NCBI RefSeq assembly: GCF_000003815.2
Contig: NC_049993.1
Location: 13,352,432-13,412,431 of the forward strand
Length of the DNA: 60,000 nucleotides
Source: Branchiostoma floridae
Taxonomy: Eukaryota > Chordata > Leptocardii > Amphioxiformes > Branchiostomatidae
Direction of reading: 5' to 3'
Every line of letters starts with the position of its first letter. Position 1 is the first letter of the stretch. The notes beneath the pieces are model-generated. The model had not been told where the DNA came from, did not search any database, and was given only the letters and a program-made list of their open reading frames with translations. The translations under genes were made by a program, and so were the position numbers. Below are positions 1 to 10,500 of this stretch, piece after piece.

Positions 1-591
1 ATTCTCATGTGTATCGGATTCTCTGTGGATTTCTTTGCCCACATAACCTACGCCTATGTCACTTCTAAAGAAGCAAAGCCTGTGGAAAAAATCAGAGAAG
101 CCATGCGTGCTGTTGGCATGCCTATCGTACAGTCTTCCCTCTCCACTATCCTTGCTATGTTAGTCCTTGGCTTCTTTCCGGCCTACATTTTTCGGGCGTT
201 TTTCAAGACCATCTTTCTGGTCATGGTCTTCGGTGCGGCTCACGGACTGGTCATCCTGCCCATTCTACTGACCATCCTACCTACGTGTGGTCAAGGGAAA
301 GTTCAAGACGTTAGTGAAACGGCCAAGGAAAGTAGTAAGAACACCGCAATATCTAACAGAGGCTTTCCCCACCCTTCCTATTACACTAGGCCTCACTCGG
401 CGAGTTCTTATATGCAGGAGAAGACGCCAGGGATAAATGGTATGAAACCATCGACTTCTTTGCCCAATTTACGCCCTAAAGTCGGACAAGACAACCCGTA
501 TCTTACTCCAGAAATGCGCAAATGGATCAGATGGGTGGGCAGGCAAAAATCTGGCGTGGATAACCCAGCTATGGAATCAGGCAACCCATAG
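1..591 (+). CDS. Patched domain-containing protein (PTCHD3-like), C-terminal exon, 5' partial
   Basis: The frame is open from base 1 and ends at the TAG at 589-591, so this is the last coding exon (or its 3' part) of a gene entering from the left. The first ~95 residues match the end of the second Patched/SSD-type membrane domain: a 'CIGFSVDF.AHI.YAY' helix, a linker 'PVEKIREAMRAVGMPIVQSSLSTILAM', then helices around 'LGFFPAYIFRAFFKTIFLVMVFGAAHGLVILP'. This order is typical of PTCHD and Patched-family RND transporters, which act in membranes and are linked to sterol or lipid handling; the substrate here is unknown. The last ~95 residues are a low-complexity, Ser/Pro-rich cytoplasmic tail without a recognised domain. 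The Met at base 7 is internal and not a start. A polyadenylation hexamer AATAAA lies at 795-800. Family assignment is firm; the exact paralogue is not. Confidence 0.85.
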   Translation: MLMCIGFSVDFFAHITYAYVTSKEAKPVEKIREAMRAVGMPIVQSSLSTILAMLVLGFFPAYIFRAFFKTIFLVMVFGAAHGLVILPILLTILPTCGQGKVQDVSETAKESSKNTAISNRGFPHPSYYTRPHSASSYMQEKTPGINGMKPSTSLPNLRPKVGQDNPYLTPEMRKWIRWVGRQKSGVDNPAMESGNP

Positions 592-2266
592 ACGTAACAG
601 TGAACAACTTTTAAATTTTTCTAATGCTAGCTTATGATACGGTTCCATTTGAAAAAAAGGCCCCCAACGGGCAGTTTTCTTGGGTTGTTTTTCTGCACTT
701 TCCGGTGTGAACCCTACGTGGCCCCTATTTTGGGGCACGGACTGGTCCCAGGATTTTTTTAATCTCGCGGGCTAAAATTGACTCGGGAGCCGACAATAAA
801 TAGACGCCGTGTCCTATGTTTGAAACACCAAGAGGAACCCCCGTGATATCCGGCAGTCCATCGGGACAAATGTCTGCAAGGCCTCAGAGCCCGGCCGGGC
901 TACGCCCCGTACGGGCACCGGTGCATAATCATATATAAGACGTAAGATATCGCTGTCTTGGTGTGACTGAAAATGCCGTCCTGTTTTTCTGTACTATATG
1001 TAATGACTATTTTGAGAATAAATTACCCATATCATGCTAGATTTCGTAATAAACGCGAACAACCTGTAATTAATTGCGCAACACCTACTTGTTACTGTAT
1101 TGTTGCTATCAACTTAACTCATTGACAACTGAATTAAGTAAGATATGTCATATTCATTTTTTACTTTTACAAGGTGCTAATGCCAGCATTGGTATTTATC
1201 TATATTTCCAGTCTTTTATTCAATAAAATTATATGTAAATGCAAAAATAGAGTTTTGTTTTCTACACCATACAGTAAAATAGTTGATATATATTATGTCA
1301 GATAAAAATGTAGGTCATTCTAGATAGTGTCTTTAGTTAAAACTCAGCTTCTCTTGGTACATGCATATGCACTGCAAGTCTTCGTTCCCTTTGTTCATGA
1401 TCGCATACAGGGCCAACGTTATTTTCTTTAATCACTTTCTCTGAAAAATTGCTGATATCATTAATCACAAAACAACAAGAAAAACAAAAACACAACGCCA
1501 CGCTTCCCGCGTTGAAAAAATACCTTTATCATTTGATCTGCTTTTCTTCCCGAAAAAGCAATAAGTCAAAGAATCTCAGATACTAGTACCCCCGGGCTAT
1601 CTCAGGGGGGTCCGCGACAATTCAAAACTGCCCCCTGAGGACTTGATTGACAACATCATCACTATGACAACGCCACACACCTGTCTTGAACTCCTCACCT
1701 GTCCTGCACATCACACGTATTACCGCAGGTGAGGTATTGTTACCCGTCACGGGTCTGCTATTGTTCTCCAACTACATGTAGTAATCACTGGACGATTAGA
1801 GGCAGACTTTTTATGCGTGAGTTGTCTTTACCAGTAAGTGATACCGGTGTTACGAGACGTTTATATCGCCTGCGGACAAATCCCCATGTGAACGGAGTCA
1901 CAACGCGTTTTGCATACCCCACAACACTCGGAAGAAGACACAAGGTGTCCACTGCAACTACGCTTCCAGTAGAGCGTTTTATGTACGTTTTAACGCGATG
2001 TTTGCTTCGAATTAGCCTCCACCAGGCCTTCCGAAGGGAGCATGGATCGTAGTATTCGGCAAAAAGGGGAATAGTCGGCCAGTAGAGTCAGTCCACGCAA
2101 GGGGCGGTTAAGATTTTCCCCTCCGAACATCGTAAGCTGTACTTCACTGACAAGTTTTCTTGTCTAGTTGGCCGATTTTTACAAGTTTTCTAGCGACCAA
2201 TGGATTCTGGTCACTAGATTCGAGATTCGATCGTATCTTGGAGGTGAATTTTTCCTGACTTGAGCT
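592..2266. other. Intergenic: 3' UTR of PTCHD gene and upstream region of next gene
   Basis: AATAAA hexamers occur at 795-800 and again near 1016 and 1221, which are plausible poly(A) signals for the PTCHD transcript. The rest is AT-rich, with a short GC-rich patch near 1590-1640. The open frame at 1729-2052 resembles no family I know and was not called. No repeat boundaries were identified. Confidence 0.5.
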
Positions 2267-5200
2267 ATGTCTGCTGCACCACCGATGTCAAACGATGGAC
2301 AAGGTAAGTCTTCGAGTTAGTAAACTGGTCAAGGAAATGAACTGTAAAAAAACTCACTCGAGCTCCTTGCTTAATTGTGTGCCTTAGCTAACTTGAAGAG
2401 TCACAGAACTTTGCAAGACGTTTTAAGACATCCTTGAAGGAGCGTATTAGTAAATTTAAGGTTTTTGAATGTGGACCTTTATTGTACATTTTAACCAACT
2501 AAATGGATAGGTATAGTTCACAGCAAAGATGTTTACAAATGTAGGATAGACTATCGTTATCTCTGTAATATATAGGTTCTTCTCTCTTCTTGGTAATAGT
2601 GAAATGTAGGGTTGTATGGGTTTTGCTATAGTCGGTTTAACAGAACGTAAAACTACACTCAGTTAACTCTGTAAAAGCATTGTCAATAGGCCTAAGATAC
2701 GACAAAACTTATGTATATCTAGTATAGTGTTTGTTGATCAGGGCTTCTTGAAAATGTAGGATTGCATGGGTTTAGCTATATAGTCCGTTCATCAAAACGC
2801 AAAACCACATATGTACAGTTAACTCTATACAAGCGCTGTGTCGGTATACTACATACATGTAGGCCTAAAAGACAGCAAACCTTGTTGTGTATCTCTGCTA
2901 TAGTGTTGATCAACAGCCCTGAATATGTTTGCCACATATGCGTGTTATTCTACGGCGGTTTCAACCCACAAACAACGGCGAACCAAGTATCTTTTTTGGG
3001 TAGCACAATGACTAGATACCCATATAGATGTCCCACTATAGAGTTAGGTTTCAGGGTGCGTTTGTCTACACAAGCCTGTGTACTGTGGCACAAGTCATCA
3101 CATGTCACCACTCACTTGTTTATGTTGTTGTCGAGATGTTTATTTTCGGACGTCATTTACGCATCACTTTACAGTGTTACAAGTCCCTGTCACATACAGG
3201 GTCATATTTTATTTAGTAAGGATCTCCACACGACTTGCCCCTGACCACTCTACAACCAATGGTCGGTGCTGGATTGGGAGTAGACTGGAATCTATCGTAT
3301 CTTTGCTCCAGTTTGGTCCTGTTATCGCATTTAATAAGAATATGGTTTTACCGAGTTCATCAAAATTTATAGTCCGTTGACACAGTCACAGACGACTTTT
3401 AAAGACTTGTAGAGAACCTCGCCGATCAATTCCTGACCATAGAAAACCTTACAACTCAAACCTTACCCAACCTTGGACAAGGTCGTGAGGCCATGGTCGG
3501 CTATGCGTGAAAGGGCTTAAGACAGTTGTAAGCAATATGTCGTTACTCGTGTTGATTAAACAAAATGTAGATCTATGTGTTTTGTAGTCTGGCTATTCGA
3601 AGCCAAGCGGCAAGCTGTGAAAAACTTTAATTGTTTCTGTGACGCCAAGATAATGACAAGATTACCAAATTGTCTACACCACGGGTAATTTGCACTGAAG
3701 ACGAAGCCCAGCAAATGTGTTATATAGGACGTGTGATCTTAAATCTTGAGAGCGCTCGAAAGCCATGGAAACAAAAAATAGCATTTGTTGTCCCTACCAA
3801 TGCCTGATGGCCATTGGGTGTATAAAGCGAATTTAAAGGCACCTGTTACCAACAAAGCAAGAATGTGTGTATTTCCATATTTGAGTACATGTCGACATAA
3901 GTACCTGAACAGTATTTTAATGTTTGAAATTAGATGTGCATATGCTGTGACAGACCCTTATATTCCATGTGTAAAGAGTATTATATTTGATCAACATGTC
4001 GATGTCTTTCATTCCCCATTCGGTCTTTTTAGAGACTATAGCGCGCTCGATTTACGAGTTGACGGACCGACTAAAAACTATCAAGGGTAAAATATGTCCC
4101 CATTACTAAGATTTAAAAAGAAAGCACCTCCAGAGAATAACCCTAGAGAAGATGACAGGATAATGGTGATTTAAATCAAACCTAGAACTCTTTGGATCAA
4201 CTGTAAAGAAATTTGAATCCATTTCAGCCAAACTCTGTAGAAATTTCTTAGTAAAGAAGGATATTCCTGGGGCCAGGGTGGTTACGCTATCATGTTCCAC
4301 ATCTCCCGTATTGTAAGGAGATTAAACACGGCATACCTTAGACGGGAGACTCTTTGATGCATGTGTAGATGTAAATACGGTATAATTATGGGATCATACT
4401 GTCATGGATAGCATGCTTGAGGGTATGGTAGCTGCAGTTTGTTAGCTAACCGCTAGGTTGAGCTTGCAACTTGTTTGTAATACTAGTAATAAGAATAATG
4501 GATATGCTGGCCACATTTCGAGACAGGAAATTAGATAGACTTTGATTACCTATTCTGGAACCTGTGACCTAACTTCCTGCCAGTGTCCCCAATGTGGCTG
4601 GCTAGTGGGAATAAGTGCAGAAATACACAGATGGACAGACACATCGAAAAACACATAGCTTATTGTTTTGCCTGGAGAGTGATTGGTGTATGTCTAGGGG
4701 TAAATGGGGAATAATTAAGGGATCATACTGTCATGGATACCACCTGTAGGGTATGGCAGCTGCAGTTTGTTAACTAACCGCTAGAGTGAGTTTGCATTGT
4801 TGGTTACTATTAAATAATGAGGATGGGATATCCTGGTCACAGTTTGATGTAACTGATACAGAAGCCGATGCTTGCTGGTAAACATTCAATTGCAAGGGGG
4901 CAAAGCAGGCTAACACATCTTTTAAAAAAGATACAGTTTTACGGTTATGTGTTCTGCACTTCAGATAAGAAAAGATATAATGTTATAAAGAATGATATAA
5001 AAGTTATACAGTAGAAAAATTTAGAAGTTCTCATAACACCAAGAACTATTTTAAGCTTTATTATTGTTAATTTTTCGCAGGTTATGTCTATAGATTTTCC
5101 CAGATTCCTTATTTGATTCTACATTGGGCAACATACCTGCATTTCAGGAAATTGACGACAGGAAATGACATAAATTTTTGATTACCTATTCTGGGACCTT

Positions 5201-6195
5201 TGGCCTAACTTCCTGTTCCTGTCCCCAACATGCCTAGCACATGGAATTGAGTGTGGAAACACAGACAAACATGAAAATAACACTTTCCTTTATAATTCAC
5301 AGGCGGGCTGGTTGAGTTGTCCACCGGACACAGTATGTCCCTACAGACTGCCCGCATGATGAACGTTTCGCTGCAGCGCCGCCTACACGACAAGGTGCAT
5401 CGGATTGAACTGCAGCACCAAAAGACCCGTCTTGCCCACAACATAGAGACTCGAGACCTAAAGGACCTACTTAATGCAATCAAGTCCCAACCTGTGGAAT
5501 ACCTTGATCCCCAAAACAACCCTCGTGCAAAACAGGATAAGGGTAGAAACAGTCCTCGGCGACAGTCCACGCACAATGCGAGTCATAGACCTCAGATTCC
5601 GAGATTGCCACAAACGGCGGACCCAGATTTGGCACGGAAACAGCCGAATGCTACCGAAGTTACGGAAAAAGTGTCGTCCATTCGCTGGCGTAATGTAGCA
5701 GAAAGGACCCCACGGCTTGCAGCAAATGGTATGTCCCTAAATGCAACGGAACAGACGAAAGCTCAGGACAAAACTGCACCTGAAAGAACGACTGGTTTGC
5801 AACCGGTATTACCTGGGTTGTTTCCTGGCAAAAATTCGAACAACCTACGGCTTTCTCCAACGAGATCGACAAATGAGCCTGTTCGAAGCGCGTCTGTTTC
5901 CAACATGTACATCAAAACACCAACGCCAGGAGGCGCCACTCAGTCAGTACCGACGCTAAGCTTCATACAGCTCGCGTCACAAATGAAGGCCTTCAGTCTG
6001 CCAAACCTGAGGAAACGGCCTGTGAATAACAACGACAAACCGTCACAAATCGCCATGGCGACCAAACTGACGAGAAAGCAGAGGTGTGCGTCGTATTCGG
6101 TTGGGATGGAAGGGGAGGGGTCGACAAGTCCCGCCCCTCTGCGCCTGCCCTCATTAGCCAATGACACCAAGTGGAGCCTGTCTTTACGCAAATGA
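2267..6195 (+). CDS. Uncharacterised basic protein, two coding exons (309 aa)
   Basis: I do not recognise this protein. Exon 1 is 2267-2303: ATG at 2267 and 12 codons plus one base, ending at a consensus donor GTAAGT (2304). Exon 2 starts after the AG at 5301-5302 and runs 5303-6195 (stop TGA). The single G carried from exon 1 completes a Gly codon and enters the only long open frame, which supports the join. The predicted protein has 309 residues, is rich in Lys/Arg/Gln/Ser/Pro, and has no signal peptide or membrane segment. Residues ~20-65 (from 'SLQTARMMNVSLQRRLHDKV' to 'RDLKDLLNAI') look helical and charged, possibly a coiled coil; the remainder looks disordered, with short motifs such as 'AFSLPNLRKR'. 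AATAAA at 6502-6507 could end the transcript. The intron (2304-5302) is filled with old direct repeats. It could be a lineage-restricted cytoskeletal or ciliary protein, but that is a guess. Confidence 0.6.
2600..2925. repeat. Tandem duplication, two diverged units of about 150-165 bp
   Basis: The block beginning 'GAAATGTAGGGTTGTATGGG' near 2600 recurs near 2753 as 'GAAAATGTAGGATTGCATGG'. Both units continue with the same order of words: TAGTC.GTT, AAAACNACA, CAGTTAACTCT, AGGCCTAA, CTATAGTGTT and TTGATCA. The copies lie head to tail inside intron 1 of the unknown gene and differ by scattered substitutions and small indels. Confidence 0.7.
4340..5245. repeat. Mosaic of dispersed and direct repeats in intron
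   Basis: The block 'GGGATCATACTGTCATGGAT', followed by 'GCTGCAGTTTGTTA.CTAACCGCTAG', occurs near 4390-4460 and again near 4720-4785. A second block, 'GATTACCTATTCTGG.ACCT' followed by 'CCTAACTTCCTG', occurs near 4540-4580 and 5180-5220, with a third relative near 53790-53825. The units are direct, diverged, and probably belong to an unidentified dispersed family. Confidence 0.6.
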
Positions 6196-7441
6196 TTGAC
6201 AGCTCATACAACTGACAATGATCATGCTTGAACAGACCAATCCTGTTGTCCATCACAATTAGCAATTCAACCAATGACAGCATGGCTATTAGCAGTTCAA
6301 CCAATGAGAGAGTGGCTGCATGTCTGTCTAATACAATGTACTAGTATATGCATTTTCATTTTGTACTTCTGCTTGTTGAAGGATAAGTCTATTACCTTGA
6401 AACCACAACCATGTTTTATATGGAAAAAGACTGTTGCGACCTAACAATTACATGCTGGCATATTTTGCTTTGAATGCTACTCAGGCAATAGTAATTATAT
6501 GAATAAAAAGATGTGTGTTCTTAACATATTATTTACGTGTGCATACTGACTATGATATGTAATACTAATGCTAAGGGGATGAGGTATTTTTTGGGGATAC
6601 AGACTGTAAAATAAATATCAATATTAACATTTGTGCAATGTTTACTAATACAATTAGAAATGTATACTATAAATGTATTCATGTATGTAAATTTGTTTAC
6701 TTTTGTGGTGGTTCTATTCTGCAGTACGAGGAAAAAGGAGATTTACAAAGTGTTAAATCTCTGGTTGAAGCAATTGCGTAGTACAGCAGTTGTACTGTAA
6801 AAAGACATATTTGCGGCATAAGGAATTTACAGTGAAGAGATTGCCTAAAAAACTACGAAAATGATGCCACCACATGTTAAAAGATGTGCAGTATATCAAT
6901 GACATAGCATGATAGTATAAGAAGGAAATAAAAGCCATGTTTTGTTGCTCAAAGCACCTCCTGTTTATTTACTTTCAAGCAAAGAACAACTTTCCTATCA
7001 CAAAGGGTACCAAACAACCATAGCTTTCAAATGCTTGTAAGTTTTGCATGGGAAAGACAGCAAAAGACGGAATGTCAACAGTCAAAACCACATGCTTAAA
7101 CAATATCTTTTCAATCTATCAGAGATTCCCAATCCTTCTTACCTACTGAACTTACAATTTGCACACTCCTCGATAACTTTGTTCATGATGCCACAATACT
7201 TTTTTTAAGTGTCTTCTCTCTAAGCTAATCATTAGTATTTCTACACCACAGAATAGATAACATGAAAAAGTGCACATACATGAACACAACAACCAAAACA
7301 ACCAAAAACAGAATACGATACTCTGATCATTCAACATAGGATCTTGATAATTATCTTTAGAATTAAGAATTCTGCTTTATTAAGAGATGTACAAACACAT
7401 TTCAGCAGGATCTTGTCTAGAAAGTTAAGACAATGGTTGTC

Positions 7442-7539
7442 AAATCTTCAAGCAGATGTTGGGGTGAAAGATGAGTTATTTGAGGGGCTGACAGAGAAGC
7501 CCAACTGTGATCTTTCACCCAATATCTGCTTGGAGATTT
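7442..7539. mobile_element. 98-bp MITE with 30-bp terminal inverted repeats (CCAAGCAGATG family)
   Basis: The left arm at 7442-7472 and right arm at 7510-7539 are inverted copies of each other with three differences. The core of the arm is 'CCAAGCAGATRTTGGG' followed by 'TGAAAGAT'. The element lies 22 bp past the stop codon of the peroxiredoxin gene, so it is probably transcribed as part of its 3' UTR and could fold into a long stem. Related termini occur near 14460, 26290-26660, 31690-31795, 34210-34400 and 52800. Confidence 0.75.
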
Positions 7540-7561
7540 CGGTTGTCCACGTGTTAGTGAA

Positions 7562-10500
7562 CTACTGCTTGGAGAAATATTCTTTGCTGTCCTTTACGTC
7601 AGGTTTGATGGTGTCAGCGCCAGGCTTCCATCCAGCAGGGCACACTGTAAGTGGTCAGGAAAAAATGTATTGTTTAAGTAATGTACTAAACATTACTACA
7701 GGTGTAGCAGGCCATATGGTACCCCTGTTAAAAATGTACTTGGGTACATTTTGACAAGGGGTAGATTGTGGGCTGCTAGACCTGTAACTGTTTTTTCCCC
7801 TTTGAGGACACATGATATGAAAAATATTCTAGAAGAGTTTGTTTTTATAAGATAATTCACAAATCCTGTCTTTTGTATTATTTTTCAAAAGATCACTACT
7901 GCTTTCTTTAAAGGCTTTTTTAAATCACAGATGGTCTGTTTTCCATAAACATCAAAGGTTAGAAAAAATGCCAATGGCTGCCAAGAAGTTTTTGAGAATG
8001 TTTTTAAAATCTATGTTTCAGTTTGAATGATTGTCAATGCATTATTGAAACTATTTGAACTTAATACTTTTCCAATCTTACAATTCTACATAAAAGATTT
8101 CTACAACAAAGTCACCAACCTTCCCCATGCTTGTCTGTGAACTGGAAGGCCTGTACCAGACGCAGGGTCTCGTCAACTGAACGCCCGACCGGCAGGTCAT
8201 TGATCGTGATCTGGCGCAGCGTACCCTTGTCGTCAATGATGAACAAACCACTGAAACCATACATAGAAAAAATTACATTCAATATAAAATGAAAAAGACA
8301 CAGAATGCCACCCAGTAAAAATTGTCTAGTGTGGCCTTGTGGTTGGGGCCAAGTTATCTCAGAATAAAAGGTTCTGGATTTGAATCTCTAGTGGGTTCCT
8401 TTCAACAATTTCCATACTATGCTCAGGTTGGTACCTAGCTTCTGTTAGGAAAGTCCTCTTGGATGTGATGGAGGTCCTGCATTCAAGGAGAGCCAAACCT
8501 AGAGCACTTAATATCCACCTGACTTGTGGAAAAGAGTTCATTCCGGTGTGAGCGGATCAAACCTTTACAGTCTAATCTTACAACTCTTGCACCTACTATA
8601 CAAAACTGGTGTGTTATGGTCTCATTGATGAGTTTCTTCTTCCCATAGACTTCTATGTATTAATTCGTGGTTTAAATGGGCGCGTTCATAATGAAGCTAC
8701 GTGAAATTTCAGCAGATTTTTCATTCTATGTCGAGCACATTTACCCTGTATCGTGGGGAAAAATTGCCAACGTAAACTATACATAGGAACTTTTTTTATA
8801 GCAATTACAAACTACGATTAGTCAATCCCCACAAAAGGCACTTTTTCGCTGCTAGCGTACAACCGCACCACTCAGAACCCACGACTGTGTACCTCCGACC
8901 TAGCGCGCGGCTGCAAAACTTTACCTGCTAATTTCTTCAGTTACAAACAAGCTTTCACCAATCTAGCTTTCGAGATCAGTTCCGCTGGCTAAAAGGGAAT
9001 TTCTCACCGCTAAAAACATGTGTCCGTGCAGCCGTTCATTTTTTGGCTCGGATCTCTTTTAGGGTCCCCACTCGGAGTAATACATCAATGTGACCTTATG
9101 CATTAAGGTAGTTTACTGGCTATGCAATACAAAAAACAAACAAAAGCAACAATAAGGAAACTCACCGGAATGCAATGCCCGCGTCTTCCATCAACACTCC
9201 ATAGTCTCGGGAGATGGTCATGGCTTTGTCTGCCATAAGTGGGATTTTCATCTGGCCCAGTCCACCTTGCTTTCTGGGGGTGTTTGTCCTATAGTACAGA
9301 AAACGTTATCATCTTAAATTAAAGGGTAGAAAGATTTCTCTTTTGTTATTCTTTTCATGTGAGTTACAAAATCCCTCTGAACAGAAGAAAAGTTGTACAC
9401 AAAATAATGTGTACAGTTCTGCATCGTTCCAAGAAGCGTAGCACCACTTGAGGTCATTTTCCAATCAGTGCAAAAACCTCCTATAAAGTATACATTCAGA
9501 CTTTGGCAATGACTTGCGGCTCCTTTAGAATCTAGAAAAGTGTTTATTCCAGAAAATATGGTTAAGTTAATCTATAAAAATAACAATAACACAAATTTCG
9601 AGCAAGCAACCCCCCTCCCAAATATCAAGCTGAAATCAACATAACAACTTATCTCTTTTTCTTGAAGTCTAAAATAGAGGTTTTGTTTTGATATTACAAA
9701 ACACTAGATCCTAGTGAGCGCTCTACTTTTACTTTCTTATCTACAGTCAGCAGCTTGGAGTATTTAATACATCCTTTGGGAGATGTTGAGTGGTTTTAAA
9801 GGTCATATGTAAAGCTGTCCAACAGTTGTTCAACACGCACCATGCCAAGTGGGAGAACTGGGAGTCTGTGGAACACGCCAACACCTCGCAATTGATCTTT
9901 TTAAACTCCTCCACGCGGTCGCTGAAGGCGATGATTTCTGTCGGACACACAAACGTGCTGGAAGAGTAAACAACACAACAAGTCAATATATGTTTGAAAT
10001 ATATGTACAGTCCATATAATTGTTATCTAGATAAGGAAGCTAGTATTACATTAACATTAAGCAGCAGATAAAAACATTAACCTTAAGTGACATAGGCAGG
10101 GTTCTCCCCAGAGAGTGGAATAAGGGAGGCCCTCCACTATACTCTCAGCCAGCTCCACTATACTATTTTTCAAATTTAGTGTGTTTCTTCCCTATTTTCT
10201 TTGTTAGTTTTGCTAAGATTAATGACAATTCACAGATTTTTGTACCAAGTGGCATCACTTTTCCAGTCAGCATTGTCTGCAAAAACTTGTGAATGAGCAA
10301 TGATCAAAACAATAGTAGTTTTGCCACTTCACAACAAAGGAATAACAACAGTATATTATACTTGTAGTATTTGACACCCTCTGTCATTGCAAAATGAACC
10401 CATTTTCATGAAAGTGCAGCGCGTTGGTGCGGGTTATTTTTGCTAGCCCTTCCACTATACTAAACAATTCTGGGGAGAACCCTGCATAGGTATACTTTAG

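Noticed and set aside
7344-7754. 136-codon plus-strand open frame
   Set aside because: It is antisense to the last peroxiredoxin exon and runs through a MITE; the minus-strand reading is certain.
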